DNA of 17,317 nt from Oscillospiraceae bacterium (GTDB lineage Bacteria > Bacillota > Clostridia > Oscillospirales > Oscillospiraceae), in contig JAQVYO010000016.1 in the NCBI GenBank assembly GCA_028708585.1, positions 1 to 17,317 on the forward strand, given 5' to 3'. Position numbers and translations under genes: made by a program. Of the stretch, positions 6,981 to 14,439 are shown one piece after another. The notes beneath the pieces are model-generated. The model was not told where the DNA came from and did not search any database. It worked only from the letters and a program-made list of their open reading frames with translations. The stretch's first letter is position 1. Each line of letters opens with the position of its first letter.

Positions 6981-7484
6981 TCATCTGTTCATTTTTCTTT
7001 TGGCGGCGGCAATCACCGGACGTTCCATCTGGTAGCGGAGTGCCCGCAAAGGATGGGAAAGATCAATAGGGCGCACCAAAATCACAAACAGGCCCGCCCG
7101 TTTTGCCCCCAGCACATCCGTAAAAATCTGGTCGCCGATCACCGCCGTTTGACGGGGCGAAACGTGCATTTGCTCCATCGCCCGCAGGAACGAACGCGTC
7201 CCCGGCTTGCCTGCATGATCCACATAAGGAACGCCTAAACGGGCGCAGTATTGTTTGATGCGGGTTTTGGAACGGTTGTTGGAGATTATAAACAGGCGGA
7301 TTCCATTTTGATCCAGCCGGTTGACCCAGGAGAACACCTGTTCCGTTGGCTCCGAAACAGAATAGGGCACGATAGTGTTGTCCAAATCGGCCAGCAGCAG
7401 CCGGACGCCGCCTTCTGCCAGCGCCTTCACGTTCAAATTGAAGATGCTGCCAATCACCCGGTCGGGAAGGAGAGAAAAACCCAA
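6981..7484 (-). CDS. YqeG-family HAD IIIA phosphatase
   Basis: The 167-residue length and the motifs match YqeG: the HAD nucleophile segment DLDNT (Asp33, Asp35), motif II ISNN (residues 67-70), Lys93 in GKPG and the acidic motif GDQIFTD (117-123). The family dephosphorylates phosphorylated small molecules; related eukaryotic and cyanobacterial members act on phosphatidylglycerophosphate, but the bacterial Firmicute substrate is not firmly assigned. The start must be the TTG at 7484: an in-frame stop lies a short way upstream and no ATG or GTG intervenes, and the alignment with YqeG (LPDRVIGSIF near the N-terminus) supports it. The ribosome site (AAGGG about 14 bases away) is poor, suggesting modest expression. 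It is the first gene of an operon with the endonuclease-IV-like and M24 peptidase genes. Confidence 0.92.
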   Translation of the reverse strand: MGFSLLPDRVIGSIFNLNVKALAEGGVRLLLADLDNTIVPYSVSEPTEQVFSWVNRLDQNGIRLFIISNNRSKTRIKQYCARLGVPYVDHAGKPGTRSFLRAMEQMHVSPRQTAVIGDQIFTDVLGAKRAGLFVILVRPIDLSHPLRALRYQMERPVIAAAKRKMNR

Positions 7485-7550
7485 ATTTATGCGCCGCCCT
7501 TCATCATTTTTTCAGACGTGCGTATCATTTCTTTCTTGGATACATCATAG

Positions 7551-7580
7551 AGTATACCACGGTTTACGAAATCGGGACAA
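7551..7580 (-). promoter_or_regulatory. Extended -10 promoter for the yqeG operon
   Basis: On the minus strand TTGTCC (7575-7580) and TATACT (7551-7556) are 18 bases apart, and TGG directly precedes the -10, giving an extended -10 element. The 5' leader would be about 60 bases. The -35 abuts the ribosome binding site of the divergent gene that starts at 7595. Confidence 0.55.
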
Positions 7581-7594
7581 GGGGGTTTCTATGC

Positions 7595-8365
7595 ATGGAC
7601 AAAACAAAACTGTTTCTTACGGCGGCCCCGGGGGATTGCATCGCGGCTCAGTCGTTTGGCCTTCCGGTGGCCCATATGGCATATCGGTTGGGCGCAGGAC
7701 CGCACCTCTACCGCAGCAATCTTCCGGCGGCGGTACGCGGCGGGCTCATGGTGATGGACGATCTGGGCTTTTCCGGGGAGGGCGAGGTGGATCCATTTTG
7801 CCAGGAGGTCGTCCTGGAATGCGCCAACCGCAGCTTTTCCGGCGTGGTGGCCGCGTTCCAAGAACATCCGTCTCCCGTAATGAAAAAAATCGTCGGCAAA
7901 TTGGGGGATGCTCTGCATGCAAGAGAGCTTTCGTTTTTTGTGACCGAATTGTATGGAAAAGATTCGGACAAAGCGCACGTCCTGATCCCCACGGCCATCT
8001 CCGGCGGCTCGCTGGCCCAAAGGCTGGAAGAGGCCATCAGCCGTTATGGCGCGGGGCACATTGCGCTGGAAGTGGAACGGGTAGCCACAGATTTTTTTCT
8101 TCCTTCCCCCTCTGGGCAAGGGCAGGATCTGACGCCGGAAAAGTTAAAAACACTGCGGGAAGAACGAAATCCTTCCGTCTTTTTTTCAGACGAGCTGTGC
8201 GCCCACTATTTTACATACATGAACAAATTAAACGGCGCCCATTTCATCTTGTTCGACGATGCAACCAGCATCCGCAAAAAGCTCCAAGTAGCCCAAAATT
8301 TCGGCATTTCAGAGACATTTCTTATGTATCCAGAGATCAAGGATATGATGGCGGCGATCCTATAA
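7595..8365 (+). CDS. Unrecognised 256-residue alpha/beta protein
   Basis: I cannot assign this protein to a family with confidence. It has no signal peptide or membrane segment. Short beta strands alternate with helices along its whole length: GGLMVMDD (49-56), FSGVVAAFQ (81-89), LSFFVTELY (112-120), HVLIPTAISGG (128-138), HIALEVERV (155-163), PSVFFSD (193-199), HFILFDDATS (216-225) and ETFLMYPEI (240-248). This periodicity suggests a TIM barrel, with acidic residues at strand ends as in many sugar or phosphate hydrolases; a distant relation to GH18-type barrels is possible but unproven. ATG 7595 follows AAGGGGG by 9 bases; an ATG at 7591 is out of frame. It is a single gene, divergent from yqeG and ended by a shared terminator. 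Confidence 0.8.
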   Translation: MDKTKLFLTAAPGDCIAAQSFGLPVAHMAYRLGAGPHLYRSNLPAAVRGGLMVMDDLGFSGEGEVDPFCQEVVLECANRSFSGVVAAFQEHPSPVMKKIVGKLGDALHARELSFFVTELYGKDSDKAHVLIPTAISGGSLAQRLEEAISRYGAGHIALEVERVATDFFLPSPSGQGQDLTPEKLKTLREERNPSVFFSDELCAHYFTYMNKLNGAHFILFDDATSIRKKLQVAQNFGISETFLMYPEIKDMMAAIL

Positions 8366-8369
8366 ACAA

Positions 8370-8422
8370 AATCAAAACAGGCGCCTTGGACCACTTTGGG
8401 TTCGCGGCGCCTGTTTATTTTT
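8370..8422. terminator. Bidirectional terminator between the unknown gene and rpsU
   Basis: AAACAGGCGCC (8375-8385) pairs with GGCGCCTGTTT (8406-8416) over 11 bp. Inside the loop GGACC (8388-8392) can pair with GGTTC (8399-8403). TTTATTTTT follows on the plus strand. On the minus strand the same hairpin follows the rpsU stop within a few bases and is followed by TTTTGATTTTG. Confidence 0.85.
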
Positions 8423-8606
8423 AATAATATCTCTTGTTTTTGTTCTTTCTAGCTGCCTCAGATTTCTTGCGGCGTTTTACGCTGGGACTTTCGTAATGCT
8501 CCCTTTTCCTCAGTTCCGCAAGAACACCAGCCTTCGCGCAATTCCGCTTAAATCTCTTCAGCGCGCTGTCCAGCGATTCATTTTCCTTTACACGGACTTC
8601 CGACAT
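8421..8606 (-). CDS. rpsU: 30S ribosomal protein S21
   Basis: The 61-residue basic protein matches S21 throughout: VRVKENESLDSALKRFKRNC at the N-terminus, REHYESPSVKRRKKSEAARK in the middle and a Lys/Arg-rich tail. S21 binds the 30S platform near the 3' end of 16S rRNA and helps initiate translation. ATG 8606 is chosen over upstream in-frame starts because GGAGGGAGGG (8622-8613) lies just before it and the protein then begins MSEVRV as in relatives. The gene has its own near-consensus promoter, a short structured leader and a terminator directly downstream, so it can be expressed independently of leuS, which lies 151 bases upstream on the same strand. Confidence 0.97.
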   Translation of the reverse strand: MSEVRVKENESLDSALKRFKRNCAKAGVLAELRKREHYESPSVKRRKKSEAARKNKNKRYY

Positions 8607-8625
8607 TGTTATCCCTCCCTCCACC

Positions 8626-8649
8626 ATGCCGGGGATCAATCTCCGGCAC
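8626..8649 (-). other. Hairpin in the rpsU leader next to the ribosome site
   Basis: On the minus strand TGCCGG (8648-8643) pairs with CCGGCA (8632-8627) around a 10-base loop, with one further G-U pair possible. It ends 4 bases before the purine-rich Shine-Dalgarno stretch at 8622-8613. It could stabilise the leader or present the ribosome site; no known S21 leader motif is recognised. Confidence 0.35.
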
Positions 8650-8684
8650 CAAGGGCCATGCTCTTATGGCTTTCATATTGTTAT

Positions 8685-8713
8685 ATTATATTCATATTTC
8701 ATTTGATTGTCAA
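8685..8713 (-). promoter_or_regulatory. Consensus sigma-A promoter of rpsU
   Basis: On the minus strand a perfect TTGACA (8708-8713) is followed after 17 bases by a perfect TATAAT (8685-8690). The spacer is A/T-rich. Transcription would begin near 8678 and give a leader of about 70 bases before the rpsU start at 8606. Confidence 0.93.
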
Positions 8714-8757
8714 GGGCAGCCCTGAGGATTTTTCCTGTCCTGGCGGAGCAGTTCCCC

Positions 8758-11166
8758 TTACAGTGGTTGAATCAAAAGATTCACCAACTTGTTTTTTACC
8801 AAAATTGTTTTTATTATACGCATATTTCTTAGCTGGCGGGACACTTTTTCCAGCTGAAGCGCGGCGGAGGTAACCACTTCTTCCCCGCTGTCTGCGGGAA
8901 CGGTGATAGTGCCCCTGAATTTCCCGTTGATCTGCACCGCCATCTGCACGCTGTCGTCCACCAGAAGGCTCTCATCATATTCCGGCCAACGGGATACACA
9001 GGCCATTCCTTCAAAGCCTAAAATCTCCCAAAGCTCTTCCGCGATATGCGGTGCAAAAGGGGAAAGCAGCTTTAAAAGCGTCTTCATATCCGCCTTGTTG
9101 ACCCCATTTGCCGTAAAGTCGTTGACCAAAGACATCAAAGCGGCAATGGCGGTGTTGAATTTCATGGCCTCAATGTCCTCGGTGACCTTTTTAACGGTCT
9201 TATGGATGGCACGCAACGTTTTTTCCGAGTACCGGCCGCCCTCCTGAACCGTTTCACCCAGATTCCAAACCCGGTCTAAAAACCGCTTGCAGCCTTTCAC
9301 GGCTTTGGTGGACCAGGGGGCGGTCTTTTCAAAGTCCCCGATAAACATGATATACATGCGCATGGTATCCGCCCCATACCGCTTGACAATATCGGTGGGA
9401 TTGACCACGTTTCCGCGGGATTTGGACATCTTTTCCCCGCCTTCACCCAGGATCATCCCATGGCTGGTGCGTTTTAAATAAGGTTCTTTGGTGGGCACCA
9501 CGCCCAGGTCATAAAGAAACTTATGCCAGAACCGGGAATATAAAAGGTGCAGCGTGGTGTGCTCCATACCGCCGTTATACCAATCCACCGGCGTCCAGTA
9601 TTGGAGGGCTTGGGGAGAAGCCGGCGCGTTGGAGCAGTGAGGGTCGGCATACCGCAGATAATACCAAGAAGAACCCGCCCAGTTGGGCATGGTGTCTGTC
9701 TCCCGCTCCGCGGGGCCGCCGCAGCGGGGACAAGTGGTTTCCACCCAGCTGCGCACCTTTGCCAGCGGGGATTCCCCGTTGTCGGTAGGCTCATAAGATT
9801 CCACATCAGGCAGCAAAAGCGGCAGCTGATCTTCCGGCAGAGGAACATATCCGCATTTTTCGCAGTGAACCATGGGAATTGGCTCGCCCCAGTATCTCTG
9901 GCGGGAAAAAACCCAATCCCTCAGCTTAAAATTGGTCTTGGGGGCGCCAATGCCCTTCTCCTCCAGCCATTTAAGGATGGTTTTCTTTGCATCGGAAACC
10001 TCCAGCCCGTTTAAAAAGCCCGAGTTGGTCATCATGCCGGTTTCCACATCGGTAAAAGCGGCTTCTTCCACATTGCCGCCTTTCACCACTTCTATGATAG
10101 GAAGGCCGAAGGCTTTGGCAAATTCCCAGTCCCTCGTATCATGGCCGGGAACGGCCATAATAGCGCCGGTGCCATAGGTTGCCAAAACATAGTCGGAAAT
10201 GAAAATGGGAATTTCCTCTCCGGTCACCGGATTAATGGCGCGTACACCCGAAAGCTTCACGCCGGTCTTTTCCTTTGCCATTTCTGTCCGCTCAAAATCG
10301 GATTTGCGGCCAGCCTGCTGGCAATAGGAACGCACTTCGTCATAATTTTTGATCCGGTCCGCCCATTTTTTTATATAGGCATGCTCCGGAGCCATTACCA
10401 TGTAGGTGACGCCGAACAATGTATCCGGCCGGGTGGTAAATACCTGAAGGACGTCTCCAGCCGTGGTGACAAAATTCACGTCCGCTCCGATAGACCGGCC
10501 GATCCAGTTGCGCTGCTGAACCTTGACCCGTTCAATGTAGTCAAGGCCGTCCAGGTCATCCAAAAGCCGCTGGGCGTATTCCGTTATTTTCAGCATCCAC
10601 TGGCTTTTTTCCTTCCGGATAACCGGGCTTCCGCAGCGTTCGCAGGCGTTGTCCACCACTTCCTCATTGGCCAGCACAATTTTGCAGGAGGTACACCAGT
10701 TGACGGGCATTTTTTCCTTATAGGCCAGGCCTTTTTCATAAAACTTAAGAAAAATCCACTGGGTCCATTTGATATATTCCGGGTCGGTAGTATTGATCTC
10801 CCGGCTCCAGTCAAAGCTATATCCCAGCATCTTCAGTTGTTTTTTGAAAACCTGAATGTTTTCCTCCGTCACCTTTGTGGGGTGAACCTTATTGGCAATG
10901 GCGTAATTTTCCGTTGGAAGGCCAAACGCATCCCAACCGATGGGAAACAAAACGTTGTATCCTTCCATCCGGCGCTTGCGGGCCACAACATCCATCGCGG
11001 TATACGGCCGGGCATGTCCCACATGAAGGCCATGACCGGATGGATAAGGGAATTCTACCAGAGCATAAAATTTTTTGCGCATATCGTCGGTCCGGGCGGC
11101 GTACGTTTGCTCCGCGTCCCATCGGTCCTGCCACTTTTTCTCAATCCGCTCAAACTCATATTTCAT
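8758..11166 (-). CDS. leuS: Leucyl-tRNA synthetase
   Basis: The 802-residue length is typical for bacterial LeuRS. The class I signatures are present: HVGH at 48-51 (HIGH motif) and KMSKS at 579-583. The CP1 editing domain is recognisable from TTRPDT and GTGAIMAVPGHDTRDWEFA, which include the Thr-rich and catalytic Asp segments that clear mischarged isoleucine and norvaline. A zinc-type CEKCG pair and a second cysteine cluster (CTSCK...CERCG) are visible. The enzyme attaches leucine to tRNA-Leu in the cytoplasm. ATG 11166 is preceded by GAGAGGAAGAGATAAG. There is no T-box sequence in the 123-base upstream gap, unlike many Firmicute synthetase genes, but there is a stable hairpin. It follows rsfS and precedes rpsU. 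Confidence 0.98.
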   Translation of the reverse strand: MKYEFERIEKKWQDRWDAEQTYAARTDDMRKKFYALVEFPYPSGHGLHVGHARPYTAMDVVARKRRMEGYNVLFPIGWDAFGLPTENYAIANKVHPTKVTEENIQVFKKQLKMLGYSFDWSREINTTDPEYIKWTQWIFLKFYEKGLAYKEKMPVNWCTSCKIVLANEEVVDNACERCGSPVIRKEKSQWMLKITEYAQRLLDDLDGLDYIERVKVQQRNWIGRSIGADVNFVTTAGDVLQVFTTRPDTLFGVTYMVMAPEHAYIKKWADRIKNYDEVRSYCQQAGRKSDFERTEMAKEKTGVKLSGVRAINPVTGEEIPIFISDYVLATYGTGAIMAVPGHDTRDWEFAKAFGLPIIEVVKGGNVEEAAFTDVETGMMTNSGFLNGLEVSDAKKTILKWLEEKGIGAPKTNFKLRDWVFSRQRYWGEPIPMVHCEKCGYVPLPEDQLPLLLPDVESYEPTDNGESPLAKVRSWVETTCPRCGGPAERETDTMPNWAGSSWYYLRYADPHCSNAPASPQALQYWTPVDWYNGGMEHTTLHLLYSRFWHKFLYDLGVVPTKEPYLKRTSHGMILGEGGEKMSKSRGNVVNPTDIVKRYGADTMRMYIMFIGDFEKTAPWSTKAVKGCKRFLDRVWNLGETVQEGGRYSEKTLRAIHKTVKKVTEDIEAMKFNTAIAALMSLVNDFTANGVNKADMKTLLKLLSPFAPHIAEELWEILGFEGMACVSRWPEYDESLLVDDSVQMAVQINGKFRGTITVPADSGEEVVTSAALQLEKVSRQLRNMRIIKTILVKNKLVNLLIQPL

Positions 11167-11211
11167 CTTATCTCTTCCTCTCGTATGTTGGCAGACCGTC
11201 CAAGCCCGCCC

Positions 11212-11250
11212 GCGCGCCGTTCATATGGGTCGGGCAGAACATTGGCGCGC
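11212..11250 (-). other. Stable hairpin in the rsfS-leuS gap (leuS leader)
   Basis: GCGCGCC (11212-11218) pairs with GGCGCGC (11244-11250), and inside it GTTC (11219-11222) pairs with GAAC (11237-11240), leaving a 3-base bulge and a 14-base loop. No T tract follows on the minus strand, so it is not a standard terminator. It lies about 45 bases before the leuS start. It may act in mRNA processing or stability, or as an unrecognised regulatory leader. Confidence 0.5.
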
Positions 11251-11289
11251 CCTGATCCGGCCCTTTCAAGCCAGCAGGCAAAAGAGTGC

Positions 11290-11658
11290 CTAACGGAGGG
11301 CGTCTTTTACAAAATCGGAACCATCAGTCATCCTTGCATCGCTCCAAAGACGCTCCAGATCATAAAACTCCCGCGCTTCCTGCAAAAACAAATGAACCAC
11401 CAGGCAGCCAAAATCCAGAAGCACCCAGCTTCCGCTGCGATATCCTTCAATATGATGGGGCGTTTCCCCTAAAATTTTCAACGCCTTTTCCGTTTCGTCG
11501 GAAAGGGTTTTCAAATGGGTGATGGATGTGGCGGTGCACAAAATAAAATAATCGGCTAGAGTGGTTAAATTCGCGGTCTCCAAAATTTTAATGTCAGAAC
11601 CTTTTTTCTCTTCCAATGCCTTAACGGCCGCTATGGTCATTTCTTTCGGCGTGGTCAC
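11290..11658 (-). CDS. rsfS: Ribosomal silencing factor RsfS
   Basis: The 122-residue protein matches RsfS/Iojap: KILETANLTTLADYFILCTATS near residues 24-45 (split KILETANLTTLADYF, ILCTATS), then the SGSWVLLDFGCLVVHLF core (about 75-91) and a YDLERLW end. RsfS binds ribosomal protein L14 on the 50S subunit and blocks joining with 30S when nutrients are low. The GTG start at 11658 has AAGGGGAG about 5 bases upstream. It follows the LCP gene by 103 bases; in many Firmicutes it lies directly after nadD-yqeK, and here the LCP gene is placed between them, a layout common in Clostridia. It is probably part of the long minus-strand run that continues into leuS. Confidence 0.97.
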   Translation of the reverse strand: MTTPKEMTIAAVKALEEKKGSDIKILETANLTTLADYFILCTATSITHLKTLSDETEKALKILGETPHHIEGYRSGSWVLLDFGCLVVHLFLQEAREFYDLERLWSDARMTDGSDFVKDALR

Positions 11659-11761
11659 AAAAGCTCCCCTTTCAATCGTAACATATCATCCCGGCATTCC
11701 GGCGCGCGGCATCCACAGGGCAGGATAAGACGCGCACGGCTTTTTCCGGCTCTTTGTTCTA

Positions 11762-13201
11762 TTATGCATCGGTGCTGAGGCTCGCATCCCCGCCTTCCGT
11801 AGGTTTGGACGCGGCGGAGTCCGTTTCCGGCGCTTTGCTGTTTTCCGGCTCCCGGCTGGGCTTTGCAGTCTCCGGCTGCGAACTGGCCCCCGGTGCCTGG
11901 CTCTCCTTTTTTGATCCGGAATCGCTGGGTGAAGCGCTTTGTTTCGCCCGCTGGCTGGCCGAAGGCTTTGCATCCTTACGCTTCGGAGAAGCGGTCTTTT
12001 GGGAAGCCTTTGTCTTGGAGGAGGAACTTCCTTCACCGGAGGAATCGGAAGAGCGGGAAGAACTGCTGGAGTTGGAAGAGCTGCCGCCCGCCAAAGTGCC
12101 GGTGCTGGACACCAGTTTTCCGCCGCTGGAAAGTGTCATAATATCCAGCATATCCGCGGTTACATCTCTTTTATATGGGTTCAGATAGGCATTGATCGCT
12201 TCCACCAGTTCATCTATATTGGGCGTTACATAAGACGCGCCGTGGTAGTTCACCGCATAATTCCCCGGCAGAGTGAAGAAATTCATATCATCCGCGCTCA
12301 TTCCAGACACCTTTTGAGCCAACCAGATTAAATTTCCTGTCTTCAAATTGGTATCCACATAGTCCGCAAAGATCTTGGCAAATTCATTCACTTTGGTAAG
12401 ATTGCCCACCGTAAGGCTCTGCTTGGCCACAGCGGTCATAAACGCCTGCTGGGTCTGAATCCTCCCGATATCCCCAGCGGTATACCCCGTGCCGTTGTTG
12501 TTTTTCCGCCAGCGCACTACGCCGATGGCGTGTTCCCCGTCCAGCTTTTGAAGCCCCTTTTGAATATGGATCGAAAGATCCTGGCTGGGATCATCATAAT
12601 TCATGCTGAACGGCACGTTAAATTCCACACCGCCAATGGCGTCCACCAATTTCACAAACCCTTTGAGGTCAACCCTTATATAAAAATCCACAGGGAAGCC
12701 AATGAGCTTTGCCACATTTTCCTGCAAAAGCTCAAGCCCGCCGGCATTATAGGTGGAGTTGATCTTTTTTGTGCTCCAGCTGACGTTTACCATGGTATCC
12801 CGGGGAATGCTCATGACATTCATTTTCTGATTGTCCACATCATAAGCCGCCACCATAATGGTGTCAGTTCCACCGTTTCCGTCATCCGTTCCGCAGATCA
12901 GGAATGTGTAAAAATTCGACTTTCGTCCCGCTTGAGAAAGTTCCAGGGCGCTGCCTCCATCCAAGGAGGGTTTGGATGCAACTTTAGGAGGCGCAACTGC
13001 GGATTGAAACATCACCGTTCCCGCCAAAAGCAAAATTCCCAGGCAGGCCAGAGCGGCAACCACGCGGCGGCCCTTCCTTTTTTTCACAGGACGCCTCGCT
13101 TCGTTCGCGCTTTTTTGCAGTCTCTTTCCGCCCCTGCCGTCATACGCTCCATTTCCTTTGGGGTAAAAGTCAGGGTTGTTTTCCTTTTTTGAACTCATCA
13201 T
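11762..13201 (-). CDS. LytR-CpsA-Psr (LCP) cell-wall glycopolymer ligase with Ser-rich tail
   Basis: The 479-residue protein has a basic cytoplasmic N-terminus, one transmembrane segment at about 46-66 and an extracellular LCP domain at about 95-300. Catalytic-type residues are present: SIPRDT (131-136, with Arg134 and Asp135), the LDGEHAIGVVRWR segment (220-232) and Arg247 in GRIQTQQ. LCP proteins move teichoic acid or capsule polymers from lipid carriers onto peptidoglycan. A second small globular stretch runs to about 355. The last 107 residues (373-479) are low-complexity Ser/Lys/Pro/Ala/Glu and likely an unstructured wall-spanning tail. ATG 13201 (or 13198) follows AAAGGAACAA. It overlaps the end of nadD-yqeK by 32 bases, so it is co-transcribed and probably coupled. 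Confidence 0.95.
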   Translation of the reverse strand: MMSSKKENNPDFYPKGNGAYDGRGGKRLQKSANEARRPVKKRKGRRVVAALACLGILLLAGTVMFQSAVAPPKVASKPSLDGGSALELSQAGRKSNFYTFLICGTDDGNGGTDTIMVAAYDVDNQKMNVMSIPRDTMVNVSWSTKKINSTYNAGGLELLQENVAKLIGFPVDFYIRVDLKGFVKLVDAIGGVEFNVPFSMNYDDPSQDLSIHIQKGLQKLDGEHAIGVVRWRKNNNGTGYTAGDIGRIQTQQAFMTAVAKQSLTVGNLTKVNEFAKIFADYVDTNLKTGNLIWLAQKVSGMSADDMNFFTLPGNYAVNYHGASYVTPNIDELVEAINAYLNPYKRDVTADMLDIMTLSSGGKLVSSTGTLAGGSSSNSSSSSRSSDSSGEGSSSSKTKASQKTASPKRKDAKPSASQRAKQSASPSDSGSKKESQAPGASSQPETAKPSREPENSKAPETDSAASKPTEGGDASLSTDA

Positions 13202-14390
13202 TTGTTCCTTTCAGCCAATTATACGCTTCCAATGTTCGGAAGTGAATGGGGCTATTGGACTCCTCCATTTTTCGTATGGTTTTTTCAAGTCCCATAAGCA
13301 TGGCTGCATCCAAATTTTCAATGGCCAGTTGCCTTAGGCGGTCAACCCCGGGGAAATTCCGAGTCGGTTCGATGAAATCGGCTAAATAAATTATTTTCTC
13401 TAGGAGAGTCATGTCTGCTTTTCCGGTAGTATGCCAACGAATAGCGGAATACACCTTTTCGCTGACGCCAAAAAGATCCAAGGCAAGGGCCGCTCCCGTC
13501 CTGGCATGCAGTAATTTTACGTTTTCTTTCTCTAGATGATCTAATACAATACCATATTTCGCGCATAATTTCAACTGTTCTTCCATATTCCGCTTTTTGG
13601 TACAATCATGCAGCAACGCGGCAACCCGCGCGTCCTGTTCCGGCGCGCCGTACTGCCGGGCCAGCGCCACCGCAGCCTGCTCCGTCCCCAGGACGTGAGG
13701 AATCCGCTTTGCTTTCAAAAGGCTGAACGCCGCCGCCCGCAGATCCTCCAGAGGCAAGTGCTTCAGATTTTTTTTCACCCCATAAAGTCCGTTTCGGAGA
13801 ATATATCCGTAGACGGCGGAAGAGACGCATTTGTTCCGGGAGCCGTTTTCAAAAGCGGTCCTCAGATCAGTGGAGCAGATTTTGACCGGGCGGAGTTCGA
13901 TGAACTCCACCCAGACGCCGTATTTCTGGCGCAGCAGCTCCACCTGCACCTGTGTCACCGTTTTTTTGTTCTCTTCCGTCCGATTGAAAACGACAATATG
14001 AACCATATTCAGCAGCGCCTTATGCTCATGCCATTCTTCCAGGGTCAAAAACATATCCGTCCCCATCAGAAGCCAGAACTCTCCCCCCGGATATTCCTTT
14101 TTCAGTTGGCGAACGGTATCCACCGTGTAACTTTTTCCCTCCCGCCTTAGCTCCAGATCGGAAACGCTGAGTTCCGGCAAGCCGTCTATAGCGATTTTCA
14201 GCATTTCAAGCCGCTGTTCCGGCGTTGGCGTATCTTCCGGTAAGGATTTATGGGGGGGCAGCCCCGCTGGAATTAGCAGCAGCAGATCCAAATTCAGGCG
14301 TTTTGCAGCCGTCCGCGCCGCCAGTATGTGTCCGGCATGCGGCGGATTAAAGGTCCCTCCAAAAATCCCGATTTTTTTAGGTGCATCCAT
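13170..14390 (-). CDS. nadD-yqeK: Fused NadD adenylyltransferase and YqeK Ap4A hydrolase
   Basis: This 406-residue protein joins two enzymes in frame. Residues 6-205 are NadD: GGTFNPPHAGH (11-21) for ATP binding, SYTVDT (87-92) and ICSTDLR (171-177). It adenylylates nicotinate mononucleotide to deamido-NAD. Residues 211-395 are YqeK: His232, the HD pair at 261-262, His295, His320 (RWHTTG) and Asp338 in the LEKIIYLADFIEP signature. YqeK cuts Ap4A symmetrically to two ADP. In B. subtilis the two are adjacent separate genes; fusions occur in some Clostridia and Mollicutes. ATG 14390 is chosen because GGAAGG lies 8 bases before it and the NadD fold starts at residue 6; ATG 14423 is an alternative. 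It sits 49 bases after yhbY and overlaps the LCP gene. Confidence 0.95.
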   Translation of the reverse strand: MDAPKKIGIFGGTFNPPHAGHILAARTAAKRLNLDLLLLIPAGLPPHKSLPEDTPTPEQRLEMLKIAIDGLPELSVSDLELRREGKSYTVDTVRQLKKEYPGGEFWLLMGTDMFLTLEEWHEHKALLNMVHIVVFNRTEENKKTVTQVQVELLRQKYGVWVEFIELRPVKICSTDLRTAFENGSRNKCVSSAVYGYILRNGLYGVKKNLKHLPLEDLRAAAFSLLKAKRIPHVLGTEQAAVALARQYGAPEQDARVAALLHDCTKKRNMEEQLKLCAKYGIVLDHLEKENVKLLHARTGAALALDLFGVSEKVYSAIRWHTTGKADMTLLEKIIYLADFIEPTRNFPGVDRLRQLAIENLDAAMLMGLEKTIRKMEESNSPIHFRTLEAYNWLKGTNDEFKKGKQP

Positions 14391-14439
14391 CGGATCATCC
14401 TTCCCTTTTCCGTTCTCCTTCATATCCGCCCGGAGGCTC

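Noticed and set aside
6772..6984. 70-codon minus-strand frame between yqeG and the endonuclease-IV-like gene
   Set aside because: Most of it overlaps the conserved N-terminus of the endonuclease-IV-like protein in another frame and it is Arg/Gly-rich.
7375..8424. Plus-strand frame of 349 codons overlapping the gene at 7595
   Set aside because: It begins inside yqeG and is Arg/Gly/Ser-rich with no strand-helix pattern; the frame at 7595 has a better ribosome site and protein-like composition.
11167..11289. T-box riboswitch ahead of leuS
   Set aside because: The gap is only 123 bases and has no T-box sequence, specifier stem or terminator; only a simple hairpin is present.
10141..11472. Long plus-strand frame of 443 codons opposite leuS and rsfS
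   Set aside because: It runs across two clear minus-strand genes and their gap, has no recognisable motif and reflects antisense codon bias.
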